6,405 nt of DNA from CAMLDH01 sp966250375 (GTDB lineage Bacteria > Pseudomonadota > Gammaproteobacteria > Burkholderiales > Burkholderiaceae_D). The notes under the pieces were generated by a model. That model searched no databases. It had not been told where the DNA came from and worked only from the letters and a program-made list of their open reading frames with translations. The position numbers and the translations under genes were made by a program. Below, piece after piece: positions 1-5,859 of the stretch; positions within the stretch are counted from its first letter, which is position 1, and each line of letters opens with the position of its first letter. The stretch spans positions 1 to 6,405 of the forward strand of contig CBINHE010000159.1 in assembly GCA_966250375.1 (NCBI GenBank), given 5' to 3'.

Positions 1-42
1 AGGTGCAGGAGCAGGTGCAGGAGCAGGAGCAGGAGCAGGAGT
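1..42. repeat. Hexanucleotide tandem repeat encoding Pro-Ala
   Basis: Seven consecutive six-base units of the form AGG(A/T)G(C/T) run from the window edge; the array may continue to the left. On the minus strand these are CCT-GCN codon pairs encoding Pro-Ala inside the lipoprotein gene. Because the unit is six bases, gain or loss of units would change linker length without shifting the frame. Third-position differences (GCT versus GCA) show that the array is not perfectly uniform. Confidence 0.9.
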
Positions 43-174
43 ACCACCTGAATTTGCATATTGCGTCAGCAAGGCTGCGGCATCTGGGTTACTGCCACCG
101 CATGCAGTCAATAACATCGTAAGGCAAGCACTGGGTATGGCACGTAAGTAAAAGCGATTCAATGATGAATTCAT
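1..174 (-). CDS. Lipoprotein, N-terminal part (runs off left edge)
   Basis: The first 58 codons of a minus-strand gene are present, and the rest lies outside the window. The start ATG at 174-172 is preceded by a purine-rich ribosome site (GGAGAAGGA at 192-184) nine bases upstream, which supports this start. The protein begins with a short charged n-region (MNSSLNRFYLR), a hydrophobic stretch and a clear lipobox LTAC at residues 22-25, so Cys25 would be the lipidated residue after signal peptidase II cleavage. GGSN follows, with no Asp at +2, so outer-membrane sorting is plausible by the E. coli rule. Residues 46-58 are a Pro-Ala repeat (PAPAPA...), typical of a flexible spacer between a lipid anchor and a periplasmic domain. 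The functional domain is not in the window, so no activity can be assigned. It is divergent from the polysaccharide operon and may or may not belong to it. Confidence 0.85.
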   Translation of the reverse strand, partial: MNSSLNRFYLRAIPSACLTMLLTACGGSNPDAAALLTQYANSGGTPAPAPAPAPAPAP

Positions 175-480
175 GAAAATATTTCCTTCTCCGAAAGTTC
201 ACAACACGCCCATCAGGATGAGCGTGCACAGTCAGAGGCTTGATGCACGGAAATAGTTCCACATGGAAAGAACGTATTTTCTGTGTGTGAATTTTTCACA
301 CGCTTTCTTGTTGCCTGTTTATTAGGCAGTGCTGCGTTTGAAATCTGTACGAATTGATAGACCTCAATGCATGCCGGGAGCGCTTGTATAGTGTTGTGCT
401 GGTGGATTGCACAGCGCTGAAATTCCAATGCCGAGCGGCCTTCGAAATTTTTTTTAAATGTTGTTCTTTCTGTCGAGACA
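175..480. other. Divergent intergenic region between lipoprotein and epsF remnant
   Basis: This 306-bp stretch contains no ORF I believe in; the open frames crossing it have no ribosome site or recognisable motif. It must carry the promoters of the lipoprotein gene (leftward) and the polysaccharide operon (rightward). Visible elements are the 7-bp inverted repeat at 285-301, a 5-bp inverted repeat TGCCT/AGGCA at 312-328, a -10-like TATAGT at 387-392 without a good -35 partner at 16-18 bp, and an eight-T run just before the operon. I looked for a sigma-54 -24/-12 element, which controls some exosortase-type loci, and found none with correct spacing. Confidence 0.6.
285..301. promoter_or_regulatory. 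7-bp inverted repeat, possible operator
   Basis: GTGTGAA and TTCACAC form a perfect inverted repeat separated by TTT (17 bp in total), and one more base pair matches after a single mismatch. It sits about 110 bp upstream of the lipoprotein start and about 180 bp upstream of the epsF start. That location fits a transcription-factor site serving one or both divergent promoters. The regulator is unknown. A repeat of this size can occur by chance in AT-rich DNA. Confidence 0.3.
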
Positions 481-1119
481 ATGAATTTTTCCCAATTCCT
501 GCTTATCCTGCGTACGCGTTTCAGAATCATCATGCTGGTACTCGTGGTCACAGTTATTGCGACATTTACGGTCAGTCTGTTGCTGCCGAAAACTTACCAG
601 GCGACCACGACCCTGGTCCTGAATTACAAGGGCGTCGACCCCGTCACCGGTCTCACCTTGCCGTCGCAATTGATGCCCGGCTACATGGGCACGCTGCGCG
701 AATCGCTGGCGGATGAATCGCTGACCCATCTCGAGGTTAAGCCGTCGCACGAAAGCAGCGTGCTCAACATCAGCTTCAATGATTCCAATGCGCAGCTTGC
801 CGCCAATGTCGCCAATGCATTCGCCTCCGCCTATCAACACACCAGCGTCCAGCTCAAGGTGAATCCATCGAAGGAAGCTGCCGTTTATTTCAGCAAGCAG
901 ATCAAGCTGTTGCGCGACAATTTCGAGACAGCGCAGAGGAAGGTCTCCAAGTACCAGCAGGACAATGACATCGTGAATGCGGACAACCGCTACGATGTCG
1001 AATCGAACCGCCTCAATGAACTCTCCACGCAATTGGTGATGGTGCAGGGTCATACGGTTTGTGCGCAATTCGGCGAAGCCAATACCGAAGTAGTCGGCTC
1101 GGTATTGACCGGCTTCTGA
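481..1119 (+). pseudogene. epsF: Truncated EpsF-type chain-length determinant (Wzz family) with foreign tail
   Basis: The product is 212 residues. Its N-terminus (MNFSQFLLIL), a membrane helix at about residues 16-36 and the segment around NYKGVDPVTG (48-57) identify the EpsF branch of the Wzz/polysaccharide co-polymerase family, inner-membrane proteins that set exopolysaccharide chain length. Residues 85-192 continue as the periplasmic helical part. From memory, family members are about 440-470 residues with a second C-terminal membrane helix. Here homology appears to stop near residue 192, and the last 20 residues (from VCAQFG to VLTGF) do not resemble EpsF. In addition, about 45-50 residues normally found between PGYM (67-70) and the LADxxL...VKPS segment (76-89) seem to be missing, in frame. 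There is no strong ribosome site, only GAGA two bases before ATG, but the start matches the family. The stop overlaps the next start as TGATG. It is probably a non-functional remnant or hybrid, although the uninterrupted frame means a short product may still be made. Confidence 0.75.
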
Positions 1120-2219
1120 TGAGGATCTGCTTTCTCGGGCTGGAAAACCTGCCGGTGCTCGCGCCCGAGTTCAACCGGCACGGCATCGGCGGCGAGCAGG
1201 TGCAACATACATTGCTGGCGAAGGCGTTGGTGCGGCGCGGTTACGAGACCAGCATGGTGGTGCTCGACTACGGGCAGGCGGACCATGCATCCTGGAACGG
1301 CATTACCACGTACAAGGCGTATCGTCAGGAGGCAGGACTCCCGGTGCTGCGCTTCATCCATCCACGCTGGACCGGTATCTGGGCGGCGCTGCGCCGGGCG
1401 AATGCCGATATCTACTACACCAGTTGCGCCGGCATGCATTTGGGATTGCTTGCCATGTTTTGCGAAAGTGCCGGACGCAAGTTCGTGTTCAAGGTGGCGC
1501 ATGACACCGACTGCGAACCCGACAAACTCCTGATCAAATACCGGCGCGACAAAATCCTGTACGAATACGGACTGCGCCGGGCCGAGCGCATCCTGACGCA
1601 AAGCCTCGTGCAGCAGCAGGCGATGCTGGCCAATTACGGCATGCATAGCGAGGTGGCGGAGATGCTGGTCGATGCGCCGGAGCAGCAAGCGGTGCGCGAT
1701 ATCGATGTGCTGTGGGTCAATAACCTGCGTCAGTTCAAACGGCCGGACCTGTTTCTGGCGCTGGCGAAGAAATCGCCGCAACTGCGGTTTCATATGGTCG
1801 GCGGACCCCAGCCCGGATTTGCCGAACTGTTCGACCAGATCAAGCAGGAAGCGGCCGCCATACCGAATCTGGTCTTCCATGGCCGCGTGCCCTACCACGA
1901 GGTCGGCGCCCTGTACGGACGGGCACGCGTGTTCGTCAATACGTCCGATAGCGAAGGCTTCCCGAACTCCTATCTGCAATCCTGGATACGGGGCACGCCG
2001 GTGATCGCGTTTTTCGATCCGGATACCGTCATCCAGGCCGAGCAACTGGGCGCAGCGGTGGCCTCGCTTGAACAGATGTCCGCGGCTGTGCGCAGCTTGC
2101 TCAATGATCCCGCTGCATGGGACGCCGCGAGCCAACGCTGCCGGGACTACATGGCGCGCGTCTACGGCGAGGATCGCATTCTCGCACCCTACCTGGCCCT
2201 GTTGCGGCGAGCGGCATAA
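1119..2219 (+). CDS. GT4-like (GT-B fold) glycosyltransferase 1
   Basis: This is a 366-residue cytoplasmic glycosyltransferase likely to transfer a nucleotide-activated sugar onto a lipid-linked exopolysaccharide intermediate. The N-terminal Rossmann half opens with MRICFLGLENLP and has the GGE turn at residues 24-26 that binds the donor phosphate in this fold. AHDTDC at 127-132 is an inter-domain motif. The C-terminal half shows the nucleotide-sugar domain, with a basic NLRQFKRP segment (202-209) and SEGFPN (278-283). At the EX7E position the first Glu is E279, but residue 287 is Gln, giving E-x7-Q. I recall this variant in exopolysaccharide relatives, so it need not mean inactivity. I chose the ATG at 1119 over an upstream one at 1059 because the protein fold begins there and because it overlaps the preceding stop as TGATG, with no ribosome site of its own. 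Sugar and linkage cannot be told from the sequence. Confidence 0.9.
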   Translation: MRICFLGLENLPVLAPEFNRHGIGGEQVQHTLLAKALVRRGYETSMVVLDYGQADHASWNGITTYKAYRQEAGLPVLRFIHPRWTGIWAALRRANADIYYTSCAGMHLGLLAMFCESAGRKFVFKVAHDTDCEPDKLLIKYRRDKILYEYGLRRAERILTQSLVQQQAMLANYGMHSEVAEMLVDAPEQQAVRDIDVLWVNNLRQFKRPDLFLALAKKSPQLRFHMVGGPQPGFAELFDQIKQEAAAIPNLVFHGRVPYHEVGALYGRARVFVNTSDSEGFPNSYLQSWIRGTPVIAFFDPDTVIQAEQLGAAVASLEQMSAAVRSLLNDPAAWDAASQRCRDYMARVYGEDRILAPYLALLRRAA

Positions 2220-3392
2220 ATGATGTCGCGACGCATCCGCGTACTGTTCATCGTCAACTCTCTGCGCTTGGGCGGCGCCGAAAAGCATGTGGTCACCTTG
2301 CTCAACCATCTGGACGCGACGCGCTTCCGGCTCTCGCTTGCCTACCTGAAAAATGACGATACGCTGCTTTCCCAACTCGCTTGCGAACGGCTGGAGGGCC
2401 GCGTGTTCTGCTGCGATGTTGGCAGAAAGGTGGATATGCGCGCGGTGCGGCAACTGGCCGCGCACATGTGCGACCACGAGACGGACATTGTCGTGTGCAC
2501 CAACATGTATGCGCTGCTGTACGGCTGGCTGGCGCGCAAACGCGCGGGGCGGCCGGCACGCCTGGTGGAAGTTTTTCACTCGACCGATCTGGGTTCGCTG
2601 AAAGACAAACTCCAGATGTTGTTTTACCGGCCGCTGTTCCTGGCCTGCGACATGCTGGTCTACGTGTGCAGGAGTCAGCGTGCGTTCTGGCGGGCGCGCG
2701 CGCTGGTCGCCCGGCGCGACACGGTCATTCACAACGGCATCGATGCGGATCATTTCGCCGACCGCACGACACTGGCGGACAAGGCGCGCTTGCGCCAAGC
2801 GTACGGCTTTTCCGCGAACGACTATGTGGTCGGGTTGTGCGCGGTGATGCGGCCCGAGAAGGCGCATGAAGATTTGCTGCGTGCCATCGCACTTCTGAAG
2901 GATGCCGGGCTCGACGTGAAATGCCTGTTCATCGGCGACGGGCCGCAGCGCTTGCAGATCGAACGGCAAATCGGTGCGATGGGACTGGCGCGGCTGGTGC
3001 GCATCACGGGTTTCATGGAAGACGTGCGTCCGGTCATCGCCGCATGCGATGCGATGGCGCTGGTGTCTCATCATGTCGAAACATTTTCGATCGCCGCGCT
3101 GGAAGCCATGGCCTTGGGCAAGCCCATGATCATGAGCCGGGTCGGCGGGGCGGAAGAGCAGATTGCCGATGGCGAAAACGGTTTCCTGTATCGGCGCGGC
3201 GACATTGCTGCGCTGGCCGAGGCGCTGCGCCGCTTGCACGATCCAGCACTGCGCGCACGCATGAGCATGCGCGCAAGGCACGTAGTAGTCCGGCGATTTT
3301 CCGTCGCCACCATGGTGACGGCATACGAAAGTTTGTTGTCCGGCATGACAGCGCCGCGCGATACCAAGACGGAGGTGCATCATGCCGGCTGA
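2220..3392 (+). CDS. GT4-family glycosyltransferase 2
   Basis: This is a complete 390-residue retaining-type GT-B glycosyltransferase. The acceptor-side domain carries the family motif LGGAEKHV (17-24). The linker has VIHNGID (169-175). The donor-side domain shows VMRPEKAH (209-216) with the Arg and Lys expected to contact the donor diphosphate, LFIGDGP (236-242), and a canonical EX7E motif E287...E295 within ETFSIAALEAMA, followed by GKPMIMSRVGGAEEQI. All key residues are present, so it should be active; its sugar is unknown. The start abuts the previous stop (TAA-ATG), and a second ATG follows immediately. No strong ribosome site is visible, which points to translational coupling. The 3' end overlaps the flippase start by 11 bp. 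Within the operon it probably performs the next sugar addition after, or before, glycosyltransferase 1. Confidence 0.93.
   Translation: MMSRRIRVLFIVNSLRLGGAEKHVVTLLNHLDATRFRLSLAYLKNDDTLLSQLACERLEGRVFCCDVGRKVDMRAVRQLAAHMCDHETDIVVCTNMYALLYGWLARKRAGRPARLVEVFHSTDLGSLKDKLQMLFYRPLFLACDMLVYVCRSQRAFWRARALVARRDTVIHNGIDADHFADRTTLADKARLRQAYGFSANDYVVGLCAVMRPEKAHEDLLRAIALLKDAGLDVKCLFIGDGPQRLQIERQIGAMGLARLVRITGFMEDVRPVIAACDAMALVSHHVETFSIAALEAMALGKPMIMSRVGGAEEQIADGENGFLYRRGDIAALAEALRRLHDPALRARMSMRARHVVVRRFSVATMVTAYESLLSGMTAPRDTKTEVHHAG
3371..3375 (+). promoter_or_regulatory. Shine-Dalgarno site of the flippase gene inside the preceding gene
   Basis: GGAGG lies within the last codons of glycosyltransferase 2, six bases before the ATG at 3382. 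It fixes the flippase start and gives that gene its own ribosome entry despite the 11-bp overlap with the upstream stop. Confidence 0.8.
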
Positions 3393-4872
3393 AGGCAGTC
3401 TGCGCCGCAGCGCGGTCACGCTCGCGTTGGCCGGTGGCGTCGAATACGCGCTGCAAATGGCGATGCCGATGATCCTCGTGCGCTACCTGGACGCCCATGC
3501 GTTCGGGCAGTACCGGTTCTTGTGGCTGCTCACGAGTACCGTATTGGCCATCGCGCCGGCCTTCATGCCGCAGTCGCTGTTTTATTTTTTGCCGCGCGCG
3601 GAAGCCGGGCAGAAGCAGCTGTTCATCGGCAATGTGCTGGTGTATCTGAGCGTTATCGGCGCCGTGGCCGGCATCGTCACCAGCGGCTGGAATCCGTGGT
3701 TGCCGGAGGTGGCAAGAGAGATGTTCTTTCAGACGCACGGCATTTCCGCACTTTTTCTCGCCTTGTGGATGCTGGCGTCGATGCTCGATGTGCTGCCCAC
3801 CGCGGACGGACGCGCGCGCTGGCAAGCCGGCGCCACCGTCGGCCTGTCGGTGCTGCGAATCCTCCTGCTGGCCGGCGCGGCGTGGACGACGGGCCGGGTG
3901 GAATGGGTCATCGCTGCGATGCTGATGATGGCACTCGCCAAGATCACGCTGCTGGCGTATTACATCCAGACCAATCGCGGCAAAGAAAAAATCACGTGGC
4001 AGATGACGGCGCTGAAAAAGCAGCTTGTGTATTCCTTGCCTTTCGCGCTCGGCAATGCGTTGTTCCTGCTGCGCGTGCAGGCCGACGAATGGGTCGTCGT
4101 CGTCATGCTGCCGCCGGCGCTGTATGCCGCATTCTCGATCGCGGCGGTGGTGCTGCCGGTCGCGACGCTGATCCGCATGCCGGTCTATAACGCGATGATG
4201 CCGCGCCTGAACAGCGCGCATGCACGCGGCGACCTGGCCGAAATTTCCCGGCTGGTCGCAAAAAGCAACGGCGCCACGGCAATGCTGCTGATCCCTGTCG
4301 CCGGCGGCTTGTTCGTCTCGGCGCCGCAAGTGGTCGAAATCATCTACACCATCCGCTATCAACAGACCGCGCCGATCATGCAGGTCTACCTGATCGGCAT
4401 GATGATGAATGCCTTCGCCGTGGGCCATGTGCTGCCGGCCTTGAACAAGGGCCGCTTCGCCGCCGTCAACGGCGCCTGCTGCCTGGTTGCTTCCGTGTTC
4501 CTCAGTGTGCTCGGCGTCAGCCAGTGGGGCTTGATCGGCGCGGCTTTCGGCAGCGTTCTGGCCTTTGCCTTCGGCGAACTGGCAGGACTGGTGGTGGTGG
4601 CGCGTGCGCTCGGCATCGGCGTGAATCGCTTGCTGGCATGGGATGCGTTGTTGCCGCCGGTGCTTGGAACCGCGGTCGCGATTGCCGGCGTGCTCACCTT
4701 CACCAGCGGCATGAGCGGCAATGCCTTCATGCTGGTGCTGGTGAAATCGGCAAGCTATCTGGTTTTGTTTGCGCCGTGCTTCCTGCTGGCGGGCGGGTGG
4801 AAGCATCTGGGACTGCTGGTCAGGCAATACCAGTCAGCAGGAAGCAGGGATATCGTCGAACGGCAAGGTTAG
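3382..4872 (+). CDS. Polysaccharide flippase (MOP superfamily, Wzx-like)
   Basis: This is a 496-residue, strongly hydrophobic protein with about 12-14 predicted membrane helices, the usual size for Wzx/PST-type oligosaccharide flippases. Near the N-terminus it has the family hallmark of an Arg before a short loop and an FGxY motif (LVRYLDAHAFGQYR, 32-45). Helices alternate with short basic cytoplasmic loops, for example QTNRGKEK (196-203) and LKKQ (211-214), and Arg residues sit inside the membrane portion (R231, R265), as is common for transporters of charged lipid-linked glycans. It would move the undecaprenyl-diphosphate-linked repeat unit made by the two upstream glycosyltransferases to the periplasmic face. 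The start is fixed by GGAGG at 3371-3375. The last 39 bases are overlapped on the other strand by a kinase remnant. No polymerase gene follows, so the cluster is incomplete in this window. Confidence 0.9.
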   Translation: MPAEGSLRRSAVTLALAGGVEYALQMAMPMILVRYLDAHAFGQYRFLWLLTSTVLAIAPAFMPQSLFYFLPRAEAGQKQLFIGNVLVYLSVIGAVAGIVTSGWNPWLPEVAREMFFQTHGISALFLALWMLASMLDVLPTADGRARWQAGATVGLSVLRILLLAGAAWTTGRVEWVIAAMLMMALAKITLLAYYIQTNRGKEKITWQMTALKKQLVYSLPFALGNALFLLRVQADEWVVVVMLPPALYAAFSIAAVVLPVATLIRMPVYNAMMPRLNSAHARGDLAEISRLVAKSNGATAMLLIPVAGGLFVSAPQVVEIIYTIRYQQTAPIMQVYLIGMMMNAFAVGHVLPALNKGRFAAVNGACCLVASVFLSVLGVSQWGLIGAAFGSVLAFAFGELAGLVVVARALGIGVNRLLAWDALLPPVLGTAVAIAGVLTFTSGMSGNAFMLVLVKSASYLVLFAPCFLLAGGWKHLGLLVRQYQSAGSRDIVERQG

Positions 4873-4971
4873 TGTCGTGCTTGTGCCTTCGGCGATATTT
4901 TTGAAATGCAGTTCCACGTTGATCCTGGCAGCGCGCGCCTGCATATTGGCGATGCCGTGTCCGGGTTCTGT
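4834..4971 (-). pseudogene. C-terminal remnant of a NarL-family sensor histidine kinase
   Basis: One minus-strand frame, reading leftward from 4971 to a TGA at 4836-4834, encodes 45 residues beginning TEPGHGIANMQARAAR and ending in a TLTLP-type strand plus a short tail. This matches the end of the HATPase_c domain of kinases with an HisKA_3 dimerisation domain: the G2 box GHGIANM, the helix QARAARI, then EGTSTTLTLP, the usual last strand. The codon just upstream is a TAG at 4974-4972. In the roughly 250 bases beyond it I find no N box (N-A-x-x-H/K-A), G1 box (D-x-G-x-G) or phospho-acceptor His in any minus frame. The gene is therefore 5'-truncated and cannot work as a kinase. It converges on the flippase gene and overlaps its 3' end by 39 bp. 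The identification rests on a short but distinctive motif. Confidence 0.65.
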
Positions 4972-4972
4972 C

Positions 4973-5511
4973 TAAAGCAGTCGGAAGAGTTGATTGGATC
5001 GGGGATATCAGGGCTTTAACCGTGGTAAGAATCGTGGGAACTCTTGCGGCAATATTCTTGATGTCTATATGTGGCCTGGCCTCCAAGCGGCAATGTGAAA
5101 GACACCGTCATGTGGGTTTCAGCAGCGCCATGGAACTCTACTATAATTTAACCCCACTTTAAAATTCCGCAAGTCGCCTTAATATCCGTATTTTAGAAAT
5201 GGAAAACTCTCCGCAAGGAAGGGGCAGGGAGGCTAAGCTGCTGTTTGGGTTCTGCCATGGCCGTATGCGACGCACCTTCCGCACAGGATTTACGGCTGTT
5301 CATGTACTGCAAGCGGACTGCCGGTGGAATCAGGACTTGTTTACATCCTGGTTTGGATAATCCAGCCATGACGCCCGGCAAAGAGTCCTCTTGCAAAGAT
5401 CCTGTTGGCATGAAATTCATGTCCAGGATTCGTATTGACCAGATGCACACCAATCAGGGAAAACAGTTATTGTTTCCAACTATTACCACTTAAACCGGAA
5501 CAGGGATTTGC
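4973..5511. other. Gene-poor, lower-GC stretch between kinase remnant and small membrane ORF
   Basis: No gene in this stretch can be supported. The longest open frames are about 80-90 codons: a plus-strand frame at 5245-5493 opened by TTG, and minus-strand frames at 5193-5453 and 4820-5086. They lack a properly spaced ribosome site and recognisable motifs, and the first two overlap each other on opposite strands. A purine-rich stretch with GGGAGG at 5226-5231 resembles a ribosome site, but no ATG, GTG or TTG lies at a usual distance from it. Other structure includes a perfect -10 hexamer at 5142-5147, a 6-bp palindrome around a central A (CATGAA-A-TTCATG, 5409-5421) and a TGGAT-A-ATCCA palindrome near 5354-5364. 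The base composition falls sharply from that of the polysaccharide genes, which suits decayed or imported DNA. Confidence 0.5.
5142..5147 (+). promoter_or_regulatory. Candidate -10 box
   Basis: TATAAT is a perfect match to the sigma-70 -10 consensus in an AT-rich patch. At 17 bp upstream the best -35 is TCAGCA, only three matches to TTGACA, so the promoter would be weak or activator-dependent. Any transcript would run rightward through the gene-poor stretch toward the small membrane ORF, 365 bp away. Confidence 0.25.
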
Positions 5512-5592
5512 ATGGAATATGTTGTGGTCGGCATGGAGCTTGGTGTTGTCCTGATCATTGCGCTTGCGATATATATCATCACAAGAAAATAA
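5512..5592 (+). CDS. 26-residue single-helix membrane protein, unrecognised
   Basis: This short ORF encodes a 26-residue peptide starting MEYVVVGMELG. A hydrophobic helix covers about residues 9-23, ending in the tail TRK and a TAA stop. Its Glu residues near the N-terminus and basic C-terminus predict N-outside, C-inside orientation. A modest ribosome site (AGGGA at 5502-5506) lies five bases before the ATG. A probable terminator begins six bases after the stop. It has the shape of the small membrane proteins that modulate larger complexes or respond to envelope stress, and its neighbour is also a small envelope protein. I do not recognise a family, and a frame of this length could be chance, but the ribosome site, helix and terminator together make it a reasonable gene. 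Confidence 0.45.
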   Translation: MEYVVVGMELGVVLIIALAIYIITRK

Positions 5593-5597
5593 AACAG

Positions 5598-5622
5598 CCT
5601 GATCTGGATTTCAGGTCTTTTT
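5598..5622. terminator. Probable bidirectional intrinsic terminator
   Basis: CCTGA (5598-5602) pairs with TCAGG (5611-5615) across an 8-base loop, and two outer pairs are interrupted by a mismatch. On the plus strand the stem is followed by TCTTTTT, ending transcripts of the small membrane ORF. On the minus strand the same stem is followed by TGTTTTATTTT, serving the convergent GlsB-like gene, whose stop codon lies in the stem. The stem is short, so efficiency may be modest. Confidence 0.5.
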
Positions 5623-5859
5623 CACCGCGAAATGGTATATCGCAAGCAAGATGATGGCGCCAACCAACGCGCCAATGAAACCTGCGCCTTCGCCTGCTCT
5701 GTACCAGCCAATGAATTGGCCGAGATAAGTCGCGAGAATCGAACCCAGAATACCGAGTGCGGCAGTAATAAGGAATCCGCCAGGCTCACGTCCAGGTGTT
5801 AGCATTTTTGCAAGCAGGCCCACTACAAATCCAATCAGAATTGTCCAAATAATTTGCAT
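5611..5859 (-). CDS. GlsB/YeaQ/YmgE-family stress-response membrane protein
   Basis: This is an 82-residue protein of the transglycosylase-associated family (Pfam Transgly_assoc), whose typical length is about 80-85. It has three membrane helices at roughly residues 2-19, 27-48 and 58-78. The first loop carries the family signature GLLAKMLTPGREPGGF (14-29), and glycines recur in each helix (GILGS, GALVGA). The C-terminus is basic (VKKT). Despite the family name no enzymatic activity is established; members are small inner-membrane proteins often induced by envelope, acid or osmotic stress. The ATG at 5859 is preceded by GAGGA (5868-5864) four bases away. It is monocistronic, converges with the small membrane ORF and ends in a shared terminator. 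The gene is intact and has no evident link to the polysaccharide operon. Confidence 0.93.
   Translation of the reverse strand: MQIIWTILIGFVVGLLAKMLTPGREPGGFLITAALGILGSILATYLGQFIGWYRAGEGAGFIGALVGAIILLAIYHFAVKKT

Noticed and set aside
300..480. Sigma-54 promoter upstream of epsF, as in some exosortase-type loci
   Set aside because: No GG and GC dinucleotides with the required ten-base spacing in a TGGCAC-TTGC context were found.
1059..1118. Upstream ATG extending glycosyltransferase 1 by 20 residues
   Set aside because: The extension is Arg/Ser-rich and precedes the natural first strand MRICFLGL, and ATG 1119 forms a TGATG junction with the preceding stop.
1050..3419. Very long minus-strand open frame (789 codons) antisense to both glycosyltransferases
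   Set aside because: It is His/Arg/Gln-rich with no recognisable motif, as expected of a shadow frame in high-GC coding DNA. The plus-strand genes carry clear GT-B motifs.
3130..4827. Minus-strand open frame of 565 codons antisense to the flippase
   Set aside because: Its composition (runs of His, Gln, Arg) is typical of the antisense of a hydrophobic membrane-protein gene. The plus-strand frame has clear transmembrane periodicity and a ribosome site.
4975..5086. Possible upstream part of the histidine kinase in another frame
   Set aside because: No N box, G1 box or phospho-acceptor His motif could be read in any minus-strand frame, so a simple frameshift does not restore the kinase.
5193..5453. 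86-codon minus-strand frame
   Set aside because: No spaced ribosome site and no recognisable motif. It is as open as its plus-strand counterpart, so neither can be supported.
5245..5493. 82-codon plus-strand frame starting with TTG
   Set aside because: The only ribosome-like sequence is 13 bases from the TTG and 25 from the first ATG, there is no recognisable motif, and a competing minus-strand frame covers the same bases.
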